Shown piece after piece: positions 6,271-11,666 of a stretch of 11,666 nt of DNA (positions are counted from its first letter, which is position 1; every line of letters begins with the position of its first letter). The DNA comes from Alistipes sp. CAG:831 (GTDB lineage Bacteria; Bacteroidota; Bacteroidia; Bacteroidales; UBA932). The position numbers were made by a program, and so were the translations under genes. The notes under the pieces were generated by a model. It ran no database searches and had not been told where the DNA came from. It saw only the letters and a program-made list of their open reading frames with translations. The stretch covers positions 1 through 11,666 of the forward strand of contig HF990324.1 in assembly GCA_000432775.1 (NCBI GenBank), read 5' to 3'.

Positions 6271-6295
6271 AAAAAAATTGGCTGCGGTCCTGCAG
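6271..6295 (-). terminator. Weak intrinsic terminator after trpB
   Basis: Just past the trpB stop the minus strand reads CTGC-AGGACC-GCAG, a 4-bp stem with a 6-base loop, then CCAA and seven T residues. The position and U-tract fit a terminator, but the stem is short and set back from the U-tract. Confidence 0.35.
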
Positions 6296-6301
6296 TTCCA
6301 T

Positions 6302-7603
6302 CTACTCCCCAGCCAGATAGCGGTCATAGGCCACCATATCTACCAGACCATGGCCGGAGAGACAGAAAAGTATTGTCCTTGGAATACCTTCCTCCCTTGC
6401 CCTGAGGGCTTCCCTGACTACCGCAGCAATGGCATGGGCAGATTCCGGAGCCGGCACGATGCCCTCTGTCCTGGCAAACATCACTCCGGCCCTGAACGAC
6501 TCTTCCTGCCCGATGTCCACGGCCTCTATCCTTCTGTCGCCGAGAAGGCGGCTGGCAATCGTTCCCGCCCCGTGATACCTGAGACCTCCGGCATGGATAC
6601 CCGCCGGCGCGAAAGTATGGCCTAAGGAGTACATTGGCAGCAAAGGAGTATAACCGGCCTCGTCTCCGTAGTCGTACATGAAACGGCCCTGCGTCAGCTT
6701 AGGACAGGCGGCAGGCTCCGCGGCCACAAAGCGCATGCCTGCATGCTTTCCTTGGAGGCAATGCCGCATGAACGGGTAGGATATTCCCCCGAAATTGGAC
6801 CCGCCTCCGAAGCAGCCGACCACCACATCCGGCCACTCCCCCGCCATCTCCATCTGCTTCTCCGCCTCCAGCCCTATGACAGTCTGATGCAGAGTTACAT
6901 GGTTGAGCACACTGCCAAGAGCGTACTTGCATCCGGGGACTGTTGTCGCCAGTTCCACTGCCTCCGAAATAGCCGTTCCCAGGCTTCCCTGATGATTCGG
7001 AGTCTGCGTGAGGATACGCCTTCCGGCCTTGGTCGACATACTTGGAGAGGCCACAACCTGAGCACCCCACACCTGCATCAGCGACCGGCGGTAGGGCTTC
7101 TGCTCATAACTCAGCTTGACCATGTACACCGCCAGTTCCAGGCCGAAGACTCTGGCCGCATATGCCAGAGCCGTTCCCCACTGCCCCGCCCCGGTCTCGG
7201 TAGTAATATTCGTAAGTCCTTCCTGCTTGCAGTAATAGGCCTGTGCCAGGGCTGAGTTGAGCTTGTGCGACCCCACCGGACTGACACTCTCGTTCTTGAA
7301 GTAGATATGCGCCGGCGTGTCCAGAGCCTTCTCCAGGCTATATGCCCTCACCAGGGGCGTAGATCTGTAGAAGCGGTACTGATCCCATACTGCCTCGGGG
7401 ATGTCAATCCAGCGGTCAGAGATATTCAGCTCCTGTCTGGAGGCCTCTACCGAAAATATCCGGCTCAGCTCATCCAGTGTTACCGGCTGACGTGTAGCAG
7501 GATTCAGGGCCGGCATCGGTTTGTCCGGCATATCGGCCACGATGTTGTACCATCTGCGCGGGATATCGCGCTCTTCGAGAAAGAATCTTTTCCCAGGTTT
7601 CAT
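6302..7603 (-). CDS. trpB: TrpB2-type tryptophan synthase beta chain (TrpB-like PLP enzyme)
   Basis: The 433-residue PLP enzyme of the stand-alone TrpB2 class (COG1350-like) normally makes tryptophan from indole and serine. Visible features: the long N-terminal region typical of TrpB2 with IPEAVWDQYRFYRSTPL, Schiff-base lysine in SHKLNSAL (Lys114), TETGAGQWG with the catalytic glutamate (Glu136), phosphate-binding loop GCFGGGSNFGG (266-272), and CLSGHGLVDM near the end (Ser416). Length is full for TrpB2 and greater than that of ordinary TrpB (~400). No trpA gene or other trp gene lies in the window, as is common for TrpB2. ATG at 7601-7603 follows a 5' leader holding a Trp attenuator (leader peptide 7694-7786, terminator 7631-7670), so expression should rise when charged tRNA-Trp is scarce. 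This supports a real role in tryptophan supply. Confidence 0.92.
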   Translation of the reverse strand: MKPGKRFFLEERDIPRRWYNIVADMPDKPMPALNPATRQPVTLDELSRIFSVEASRQELNISDRWIDIPEAVWDQYRFYRSTPLVRAYSLEKALDTPAHIYFKNESVSPVGSHKLNSALAQAYYCKQEGLTNITTETGAGQWGTALAYAARVFGLELAVYMVKLSYEQKPYRRSLMQVWGAQVVASPSMSTKAGRRILTQTPNHQGSLGTAISEAVELATTVPGCKYALGSVLNHVTLHQTVIGLEAEKQMEMAGEWPDVVVGCFGGGSNFGGISYPFMRHCLQGKHAGMRFVAAEPAACPKLTQGRFMYDYGDEAGYTPLLPMYSLGHTFAPAGIHAGGLRYHGAGTIASRLLGDRRIEAVDIGQEESFRAGVMFARTEGIVPAPESAHAIAAVVREALRAREEGIPRTILFCLSGHGLVDMVAYDRYLAGE

Positions 7604-7630
7604 AAGTGTAATGATTATTAAGGTAAAATA

Positions 7631-7670
7631 TAAAAGAAAACGGCCCGCCGTTTAAGTAAACGACAGGCCG
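7631..7670 (-). terminator. Attenuator terminator hairpin upstream of trpB
   Basis: On the minus strand CGGCCTGTCGTTTA (7670-7657) and TAAACGGCGGGCCG (7654-7641) form a continuous 14-bp stem with two G-U pairs around a 2-base centre (in practice a slightly larger loop), followed by TTTTCTTTTA. It lies between the Trp-rich leader peptide and the trpB start, so it ends transcription before the structural gene when tryptophan is plentiful. Confidence 0.85.
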
Positions 7671-7735
7671 CTATACCGTATAAGTCCGTATCTCTATGAC
7701 CAATACACACATTCAGGCCGCACCATGCCGTTTAC
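7657..7735 (-). promoter_or_regulatory. Antiterminator pairing in the trpB leader
   Basis: On the minus strand GTAAACGGCA (7735-7726, leader codons 18-21) is complementary to TGTCGTTTAC, which spans the 5' arm of the terminator (10 bp with one G-U pair). A downstream GGCC can add four pairs with GGCC at the base of that arm. The core GCCGTTTA (plus strand) occurs in both the antiterminator segment (7727-7734) and the terminator 3' arm (7647-7654), so the two compete for the same partner. The pairing segment lies ~16-25 bases past the WWW codons, where a stalled ribosome would leave it free. Folding was done by eye. Confidence 0.7.
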
Positions 7736-7786
7736 CCGGAAAGGAGCGCGCCACCACCAGAATAATGTATTGACCAAAGTATTCAT
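7694..7786 (-). CDS. trpL: Trp leader peptide (attenuator), three consecutive Trp codons
   Basis: A 30-codon ORF (ATG at 7784-7786, TAG at 7694-7696) encodes MNTLVNTLFWWWRAPFR followed by a 13-residue tail ending CVYWS. Codons 10-12 are TGG TGG TGG (7759-7751) and a fourth Trp is codon 29; four Trp in 30 codons is far above chance. The peptide itself is presumably not functional: stalling of the ribosome at the Trp codons when charged tRNA-Trp is low would free the downstream segment 7735-7726 to pair with the 5' arm of the terminator. Its placement, 24 bases before that hairpin and 90 before trpB, is the classical attenuation layout. It is too short for ordinary gene callers. Confidence 0.88.
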   Translation of the reverse strand: MNTLVNTLFWWWRAPFRVNGMVRPECVYWS

Positions 7787-7803
7787 GATTATGTTTTGCT
7801 GTG

Positions 7804-7811
7804 CGAATATA
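7804..7811 (-). promoter_or_regulatory. Likely -7 box of the trpL-trpB transcript
   Basis: On the minus strand TATATTCG matches seven of eight bases of TAnnTTTG and lies 17 bases before the leader-peptide ATG. No good TTG is found 19-21 bases upstream, so this is moderate evidence. No clear terminator separates it from the propeller gene that ends at 7844, so read-through from that gene could also enter the leader. Confidence 0.4.
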
Positions 7812-7843
7812 GCAAATTATCTTAAATGCGGAATACCCTCCCG

Positions 7844-9022
7844 TCATTTTTTTAGACGGGCCAGCATCAGCACGTCATTGTCCGTGGGCTGCAGGCTGGA
7901 GAGGATTGCACGTACCTGCCTTGCCGCAGAACCGGTCAGTGTCCCCTGCTCCAGGGCCTCAGGGGCTGCTTCCAGGAACTCCTCCGCCGGTATGCTCTGG
8001 ACCAGATAGCCGCACTGGATAGAGTTGTCTCCCTGATACCCGCCGAGAAAGTCATTGAGAATCTCAGTAGGATAACTTACGCTCTTCCCTGACTTCAAGT
8101 CCGTAAGCACATTGGCCACAGGTACTCCGATGATTATGCGCGGCATGTATTCCTGCATTTCCGTCAGGACAGAGAGCACTTTCCCCGGCAGCAGGGTACT
8201 TTTCAAAGAAGAGCCGCTCTTCAATGACCGGGTATTGACAGTAAACACCGGCCGCAGCACATCCCCTTCCAGGACATACAGGGTATCGGGCCAGTTGCCG
8301 CTGGACTCGAACGACACATCCAGCGCACCGTCGATATTGAAGGACGTCCCCACGAGAGTATTGGAGGGAGTCCGGGTGCGCTGCCTTCCAGCCTCGGGTA
8401 TCTCCCAGAGAATCTTGCCCGAAAGGTCCTGGCACCAGGCTATAGCCGGACAGGCATCCTCCTCATAAGGCACCGCCATGACCGTCAGCGTACCGGCCCG
8501 CCCGTCCACCATAAAACTGGCCGAGCCCGCTCCGAACTCGTCCATCGGCTTATATGCCAGAGGGACAGTCCCCAGATATTTCCCCGAAGTCAGGTCATAG
8601 GTCTTGATACGGTCCGCCGCATCCATTATCCACACCCTGCCGCCGTCCTCGTCCACAAAAGTCTGAGAGGAATTCAGATACTCCCCTGGGCCGCGCCCGA
8701 GATGCCCCACGTTACAAATGAATCTCCCGGTATGCCGGTCGAACACCCTGACAGGAGCCTTGCTCAGTATGGCCTGAGCGTCCTTGACCAGATAATTTTC
8801 CGTAATGAGCACTTTCGCCGCGGTGAATGCATCCAGAGTATCGCTGTCCAGCGCGATGAACTCCGGCTCCGCAGCCAGGTCCGAGAACACCAGAGTATCC
8901 TGCCCCTCCGTCATCTGAGAATAGTCGAAAGTCACCAGACCTCCCTCTCCGAGCTCTCCCCTGCCGCAGGAGGCTGCCAGGAGCACCGCCGTTGCAGCCA
9001 GGAAAAATTTTACCGATTTCAT
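7844..9022 (-). CDS. 6-bladed beta-propeller lipoprotein
   Basis: The 392-residue protein has a lipoprotein signal peptide (VLLAASC, Cys19) and a beta-rich body with the hallmark GHLGRGPGEY (106-115) of Bacteroidetes 6-bladed beta-propeller proteins, after RVFDRHTGRFICNV. Further blades are suggested by VWIMDAADRIKTYDLTSGKY and TLYVLEGDVLRPVF. It has NHL-like blades and no catalytic motif I can identify. Family members are abundant in Bacteroidales, usually with no known ligand. It is envelope-anchored; the residues after the Cys (GRGELGEGG) are weakly acidic, so surface export is uncertain. A consensus promoter (9049-9079) shows it is transcribed on its own. Confidence 0.85.
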   Translation of the reverse strand: MKSVKFFLAATAVLLAASCGRGELGEGGLVTFDYSQMTEGQDTLVFSDLAAEPEFIALDSDTLDAFTAAKVLITENYLVKDAQAILSKAPVRVFDRHTGRFICNVGHLGRGPGEYLNSSQTFVDEDGGRVWIMDAADRIKTYDLTSGKYLGTVPLAYKPMDEFGAGSASFMVDGRAGTLTVMAVPYEEDACPAIAWCQDLSGKILWEIPEAGRQRTRTPSNTLVGTSFNIDGALDVSFESSGNWPDTLYVLEGDVLRPVFTVNTRSLKSGSSLKSTLLPGKVLSVLTEMQEYMPRIIIGVPVANVLTDLKSGKSVSYPTEILNDFLGGYQGDNSIQCGYLVQSIPAEEFLEAAPEALEQGTLTGSAARQVRAILSSLQPTDNDVLMLARLKK

Positions 9023-9048
9023 ATTTTTGCCATTAAGTCAGTTTCAGG

Positions 9049-9079
9049 CAAATTTAAGAAAAATCCCCGGCGCTTGCAA
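9049..9079 (-). promoter_or_regulatory. Consensus promoter of the beta-propeller gene
   Basis: On the minus strand TTG (9079-9077), a 20-base spacer and TAAATTTG (9056-9049) match the Bacteroidetes sigma-ABfr promoter exactly in the -7 box. The expected start point near 9042 leaves a ~20-base 5' leader to the ATG at 9022. Confidence 0.7.
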
Positions 9080-9091
9080 CTAAAAAATCAT

Positions 9092-10114
9092 TTATTGCTT
9101 CATGCGGTCAAATCGATATTTCCCGCGTTCCGTCCGGTCCGTGAAAAACCGGAAAGAGGCTATTTCCCGGTCAAAGACATGAAGCGATGCCGTAACCTCC
9201 GGATATTTTTTAATATGCACCCTCTCCATCGAGAGCGGGCAGAAAGCATATATGCGGTCCGTTCCCTCCACATCGAGCAGCCGGCACATACTGTTGAAAA
9301 TCACAGCATCCCCCGACTTCAGGACAATATTAAAGAATGGAAGGTCGTCCTTGCCGCATTTTACCTCCACTTCAAAACACAGCAGCGCCGGGTTGATTTC
9401 TACCTCGTCGCTTACCGGGTCGAAATGAATGTCCGAGAAGAAGCCGTTGTAGTGACGATAATCTTTAGATTTGCTGAAACATATCTCTCCGCCTATCGGT
9501 GTCATGACTTTCAGACAGGCGGAATAAGGGATGAACATCTCCTCCACCGGCATTGTCAGACGGAAAAATTTAAAGCAAGCCCACTCTTTCCACTGCACAG
9601 GGACCTCTCCCTCCTCAATGATTCCTATATCGTAGAGAACCCCTGGCTCCAGCATCCCGCTGCTCACCGGCACAGTCAGCGTCAGCTTATCCTCCTCCTG
9701 CCCGACCGGCATGGAATAATCCACATCCATCTTACAGACGATCTTCCGTGGAATCTCCTCCGTCGCCTTTTTAGAGGCCTCGCTGTACATATCCAGGATC
9801 TTCCGATACGAGGAGCGGTCCATCTTTATGGACTCGGACACCTGGCCTTCCTTATATTCCCATTCATTGAACCGGCTGACGTCATGCTGATAAGCCGCGC
9901 AGTCCCCGTCCTTGAAAATCGCTACTCTTATCCTGACAGTCTTCTCCTCATTGAGGTCCCCGTTACTAAACACCTCCTGCTGAAGAGTTATACCCTTGAT
10001 GCTGTCATCCCAGATCAGGCTTTTGAATCTCGTATCCGGATTCGGCTCATGGCCGTCCTTGCAGACATCGACAAGGGATGACGGGTGATAGAAAAAGTAT
10101 TTACGGCTGTCCAT
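9092..10114 (-). CDS. Hypothetical cytoplasmic protein, family not recognised
   Basis: The 340-residue protein has no signal peptide or membrane segment and is rich in charged and aromatic residues. The N-terminus reads MDSRKYFFYHPSSLVDVCKD; the middle has an amphipathic helix (SSYRKILDMYSEASKKATEE) and the rest looks like beta strands (LTLTVPVSSG, EVEINPALLCFEVEVKC, IASFRFFTD). Seven Cys residues occur but no CxxC pair. No catalytic motif was identified and I do not recognise the family. I chose ATG 10112-10114 because the -7 box TATATTTG at 10143-10150 lies between it and an in-frame GTG at 10162. Composition resembles the neighbours. It is transcribed divergently from the zinc-ribbon/hydrolase pair, with operator-like repeats between. 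A long antisense frame covers it but looks non-coding. Confidence 0.75.
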   Translation of the reverse strand: MDSRKYFFYHPSSLVDVCKDGHEPNPDTRFKSLIWDDSIKGITLQQEVFSNGDLNEEKTVRIRVAIFKDGDCAAYQHDVSRFNEWEYKEGQVSESIKMDRSSYRKILDMYSEASKKATEEIPRKIVCKMDVDYSMPVGQEEDKLTLTVPVSSGMLEPGVLYDIGIIEEGEVPVQWKEWACFKFFRLTMPVEEMFIPYSACLKVMTPIGGEICFSKSKDYRHYNGFFSDIHFDPVSDEVEINPALLCFEVEVKCGKDDLPFFNIVLKSGDAVIFNSMCRLLDVEGTDRIYAFCPLSMERVHIKKYPEVTASLHVFDREIASFRFFTDRTERGKYRFDRMKQ

Positions 10115-10142
10115 GGGCTGATTGCTGTTTGTTTGGTTAGTG

Positions 10143-10150
10143 CAAATATA
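10143..10150 (-). promoter_or_regulatory. -7 box of the unrecognised 340-residue gene
   Basis: On the minus strand TATATTTG matches TAnnTTTG exactly, 28 bases before the ATG at 10114. The nearest TTG triplets are 13 and 24 bases upstream, neither at the ideal 19-21, so the -33 element is weak or replaced by the adjacent repeat. Confidence 0.55.
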
Positions 10151-10167
10151 GGCATTTTCCACTCAAT

Positions 10168-10217
10168 ATTGCCGCAACGGCAGCAAATCCCGCGAAACAC
10201 TGCCATTGCGGCAACAG
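10168..10217. promoter_or_regulatory. Paired TTGCSGCAA elements, candidate divergent operator
   Basis: ATTGCCGCAACGG (10168-10180) and ATTGCGGCAACAG (10205-10217) are direct repeats 37 bases apart; each has the palindromic core TTGC-S-GCAA. Taken wider, TTGCCGCAACGGCAG (10169-10183) and CTGCCATTGCGGCAA (10200-10214) form an inverted repeat with one mismatch around a 16-base spacer. The right copy contains the TTG of the plus-strand promoter; the left copy lies just upstream of the minus-strand -7 box. A regulator bound here could control both genes. A cruciform or RNA hairpin is the alternative reading; no T-tract follows. Confidence 0.55.
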
Positions 10218-10235
10218 AATTTTTCCGTACTTTTG
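10206..10235 (+). promoter_or_regulatory. Promoter of the zinc-ribbon/hydrolase operon
   Basis: TTG (10206-10208), a 19-base spacer and TACTTTTG (10228-10235) match the Bacteroidetes promoter exactly in the -7 box. The expected start near 10242 leaves a short leader to the ATG at 10257 and rules out the in-frame ATG at 10206. Confidence 0.65.
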
Positions 10236-10256
10236 TCTGCCGATAAAGCATCACCC

Positions 10257-10754
10257 ATGGACGAGAGACTTCTGATAAAATGCGACAGCAGCATCTACGC
10301 CGACAACATTTCAAGCGTACTGGAGGCCAACAACATCACAGTGCGCAGGCACAACGATGAAAGCACCGACCGACGGACCGGGACACATGGTCCTGACTCC
10401 GGCACCGCACTGTACGTACCCGACAAGGACTACGAAAAAGCCCTGGAAATAATAGCCCCCATCGCCGACAGGATGCACGACGCCATCCCCTTCTGCCCCA
10501 AGTGCGGCAGCGACAACGTCACGCCCATAGCCCCTTCCCGGTACACCACCGCGGTCATAATCGCGTCCGTCATCCTGGGCCTCGGCTCCGGTTTCTACCC
10601 CTGGTGGTCGCTGCAGCTCGGCATCCAGTCCGGCACCGGCAGCATCATCGCCGGAATATTCCTGCTGCTCGCCATCTTCATGGCCATGTCCACCAAATAC
10701 CTTAATGCCAATTACCAGTGCCGTAAATGCGGCCGAAAGTTCAACCACCGTTAA
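10257..10754 (+). CDS. DUF2007-like membrane protein with two zinc-ribbon halves
   Basis: The 165-residue protein starts with a ~70-residue domain (MDERLLIKCDSSIYADNISS, then VLEANNITV, ALYVPDKDYEKALEII) that resembles the DUF2007 'putative signal transducing' fold. Then come a CxxC knuckle (FCPKCGSDN, Cys80/Cys83), two probable membrane helices (about 98-113 and 127-145) and a second knuckle (YQCRKCGRKF, Cys155/Cys158). The two CxxC pairs flank the membrane hairpin, so they could jointly bind one zinc on the cytoplasmic side. Function is unknown. The ATG at 10257 is set by the upstream promoter. The hydrolase gene starts 9 bases after its stop, so the two are co-transcribed. Confidence 0.78.
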   Translation: MDERLLIKCDSSIYADNISSVLEANNITVRRHNDESTDRRTGTHGPDSGTALYVPDKDYEKALEIIAPIADRMHDAIPFCPKCGSDNVTPIAPSRYTTAVIIASVILGLGSGFYPWWSLQLGIQSGTGSIIAGIFLLLAIFMAMSTKYLNANYQCRKCGRKFNHR

Positions 10755-10763
10755 CCCATCATC

Positions 10764-11600
10764 ATGAAAACGATATCCCGACTCCTGGCCTCGGCCCTCA
10801 TCCTGGTCTTCAGCCTCACAGCTGCCCGCGCCATCAACCCGCAGAAAGAATACACCTACACACCGAAGGACTTCGGCCTCGAGTACGTCGAGGACTCGGT
10901 GGTAACCTCTGACGGGTACAGGATCAATATCTGGAATCTGCCCGGCACCGGAGAAAATGGAAGGTCCGTACTGATAGCCTGCGCCGACGCCGGTAATATG
11001 GGACAATGGCTGGGGATAGGGGCGACACTCTGCTTCCTGGGCTACGACGTATGGATGTTCGACTACCGCGGTTTCGGAGGGAGCCAGGACTTCGCGACGG
11101 ACCGGGACATGCTCTACCACAGCGAATATCTGCGGGATTTCGGGGCGGTACTGGAACATGTCGCCGTCCTCCGGGACAGGCCGGTGGACGTGCTGGCATT
11201 TTCAATGGGCACCATCATGGTCGGGGAGCATCTGCGGCAATACCCCGGAAGGAAATCGCTCATCCGTAGCTGCATCATGGACGGTTTCATCTCCGATCCG
11301 GCGGAAAGCGTCAGGATTCTGAACGGGGACAATGACAATGGAAGCGGCAGTGACGGAAAATCCGTGCGTCTGCCGGCAACTCCCCTCCTCTCCCCCGGCT
11401 TCCGTCCTCAGGACATCTCCGTCCCCATGCTGCTGATCCACGCCACAGAAGACACCGTCAGCCCCCGCCGCCTGCTCGAACCCCTGACCGCCTCCCCGCT
11501 CGTCACCCTCCGGGAATTCGACTGTAAGCACCTCCAGGCCGCATTCACCCATACCGAAGAATACTTCACCGCGCTGGATACATTTCTCAAGGCACACTGA
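10764..11600 (+). CDS. Secreted alpha/beta hydrolase
   Basis: The 278-residue protein has a Sec signal peptide (cleavage likely after ARA, about residue 23) and an alpha/beta hydrolase fold: strand VLIACADAGNMGQW, VWMFDYRGFGGSQ (residues ~96-108), nucleophile elbow AFSMGT with Ser147 (Ala replaces the usual first Gly of GxSxG), acid in HATEDTVSP (Asp230) and base in CKHLQAAF (His256). The triad order and spacing are normal, so it should be an active serine hydrolase in the periplasm; the substrate is not evident. The segment 188-203 is a Gly/Asn/Ser/Asp-rich insert at the cap-domain position. It is the second gene of the operon with the zinc-ribbon protein, 9 bases after its stop. Confidence 0.85.
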   Translation: MKTISRLLASALILVFSLTAARAINPQKEYTYTPKDFGLEYVEDSVVTSDGYRINIWNLPGTGENGRSVLIACADAGNMGQWLGIGATLCFLGYDVWMFDYRGFGGSQDFATDRDMLYHSEYLRDFGAVLEHVAVLRDRPVDVLAFSMGTIMVGEHLRQYPGRKSLIRSCIMDGFISDPAESVRILNGDNDNGSGSDGKSVRLPATPLLSPGFRPQDISVPMLLIHATEDTVSPRRLLEPLTASPLVTLREFDCKHLQAAFTHTEEYFTALDTFLKAH

Positions 11601-11620
11601 GCCAGCCACCTCTCCCGCTG

Positions 11621-11654
11621 TCCCACCTTCCCTCTTTCCCACCTTCCGAAGGTG
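11621..11654. repeat. Direct repeat plus small hairpin downstream of the hydrolase gene
   Basis: TCCCACCTTCC occurs twice (11621-11631 and 11637-11647). The second copy leads into CACCTT-CCG-AAGGTG (11640-11654), a 6-bp stem with a 3-base loop. It could be a transcription terminator for the hydrolase operon, but no T-run is seen before the window ends at 11666, so this cannot be settled here. Confidence 0.4.
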
Positions 11655-11666
11655 AGACGATTCTCG

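Noticed and set aside
8702..10081. Long plus-strand open frame of 459 codons across the propeller and unrecognised genes
   Set aside because: It is antisense to two genes with promoters and, for one, a clear family; its translation is rich in His, Arg, Leu and Gln with no domain, as expected of an antisense shadow. It also spans the intergenic promoter at 9049-9079.
10115..10162. Upstream in-frame GTG start for the unrecognised 340-residue protein
   Set aside because: The -7 box at 10143-10150 falls within the extension, so the likely transcript starts after the GTG.
10311..11159. Minus-strand open frame of 282 codons opposite the zinc-ribbon and hydrolase genes
   Set aside because: Gly/Val/Glu-rich translation without motifs, crossing the junction of two well-supported plus-strand genes; a shadow of GC-rich coding sequence.

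Overview
The window looks like chromosome of a Bacteroidota bacterium, most likely order Bacteroidales (an Alistipes- or Rikenellaceae-like gut lineage is a guess). Support comes from promoter-like sites of the Bacteroidetes type (TTG, then 19-20 bases, then TAnnTTTG), weak Shine-Dalgarno sequences, an OprO/OprP-type porin, a SusD-era style lipoprotein with acidic residues just after the lipidated Cys, a 6-bladed beta-propeller lipoprotein and a COG4545 glutaredoxin-like protein. Most of the window is moderately GC-rich. The first ~600 bases are clearly AT-richer and hold gene debris.

Layout. 1-600: AT-rich junction region with degenerate short repeats, a possible C-terminal coding fragment (71-232, +), and a 3'-truncated fic gene (318-521, -) that keeps its start, a promoter-like element and an upstream 18-bp palindrome but has lost the catalytic domain. 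630-4579 (-): a three-gene operon, in transcription order outer-membrane porin, surface lipoprotein with three lamin-tail domains, secreted calcineurin-like phosphoesterase. Together these suggest extracellular capture and dephosphorylation of a phosphorylated substrate (possibly nucleic acid) and uptake of the product; this is inference. 4748-6064 (+): glutaredoxin-like protein, a small single-span membrane protein and a COG2819-type esterase, from a promoter divergent to the porin. 6065-6301: gap between convergent genes, with a possible short orphan ORF and a weak terminator. 6302-7786 (-): a stand-alone TrpB2-type tryptophan synthase beta chain preceded by a classical attenuator: a 30-codon leader peptide with three consecutive Trp codons, a competing antiterminator segment, and a 14-bp terminator hairpin with a U-tract. 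7844-9022 (-): 6-bladed beta-propeller lipoprotein with a consensus promoter. 9092-10114 (-): unrecognised 340-residue protein. 10257-11600 (+): a DUF2007-like/zinc-ribbon membrane protein and a secreted alpha/beta hydrolase, in an operon divergent from the unrecognised gene. The intervening region carries two near-identical TTGCSGCAA elements, one overlapping a promoter -33 box.

The best-supported unusual item is the Trp attenuator in front of the TrpB2 gene: it shows directly that this paralogue is controlled by charged tRNA-Trp. No CRISPR array, rRNA or tRNA gene, or complete insertion sequence was seen.
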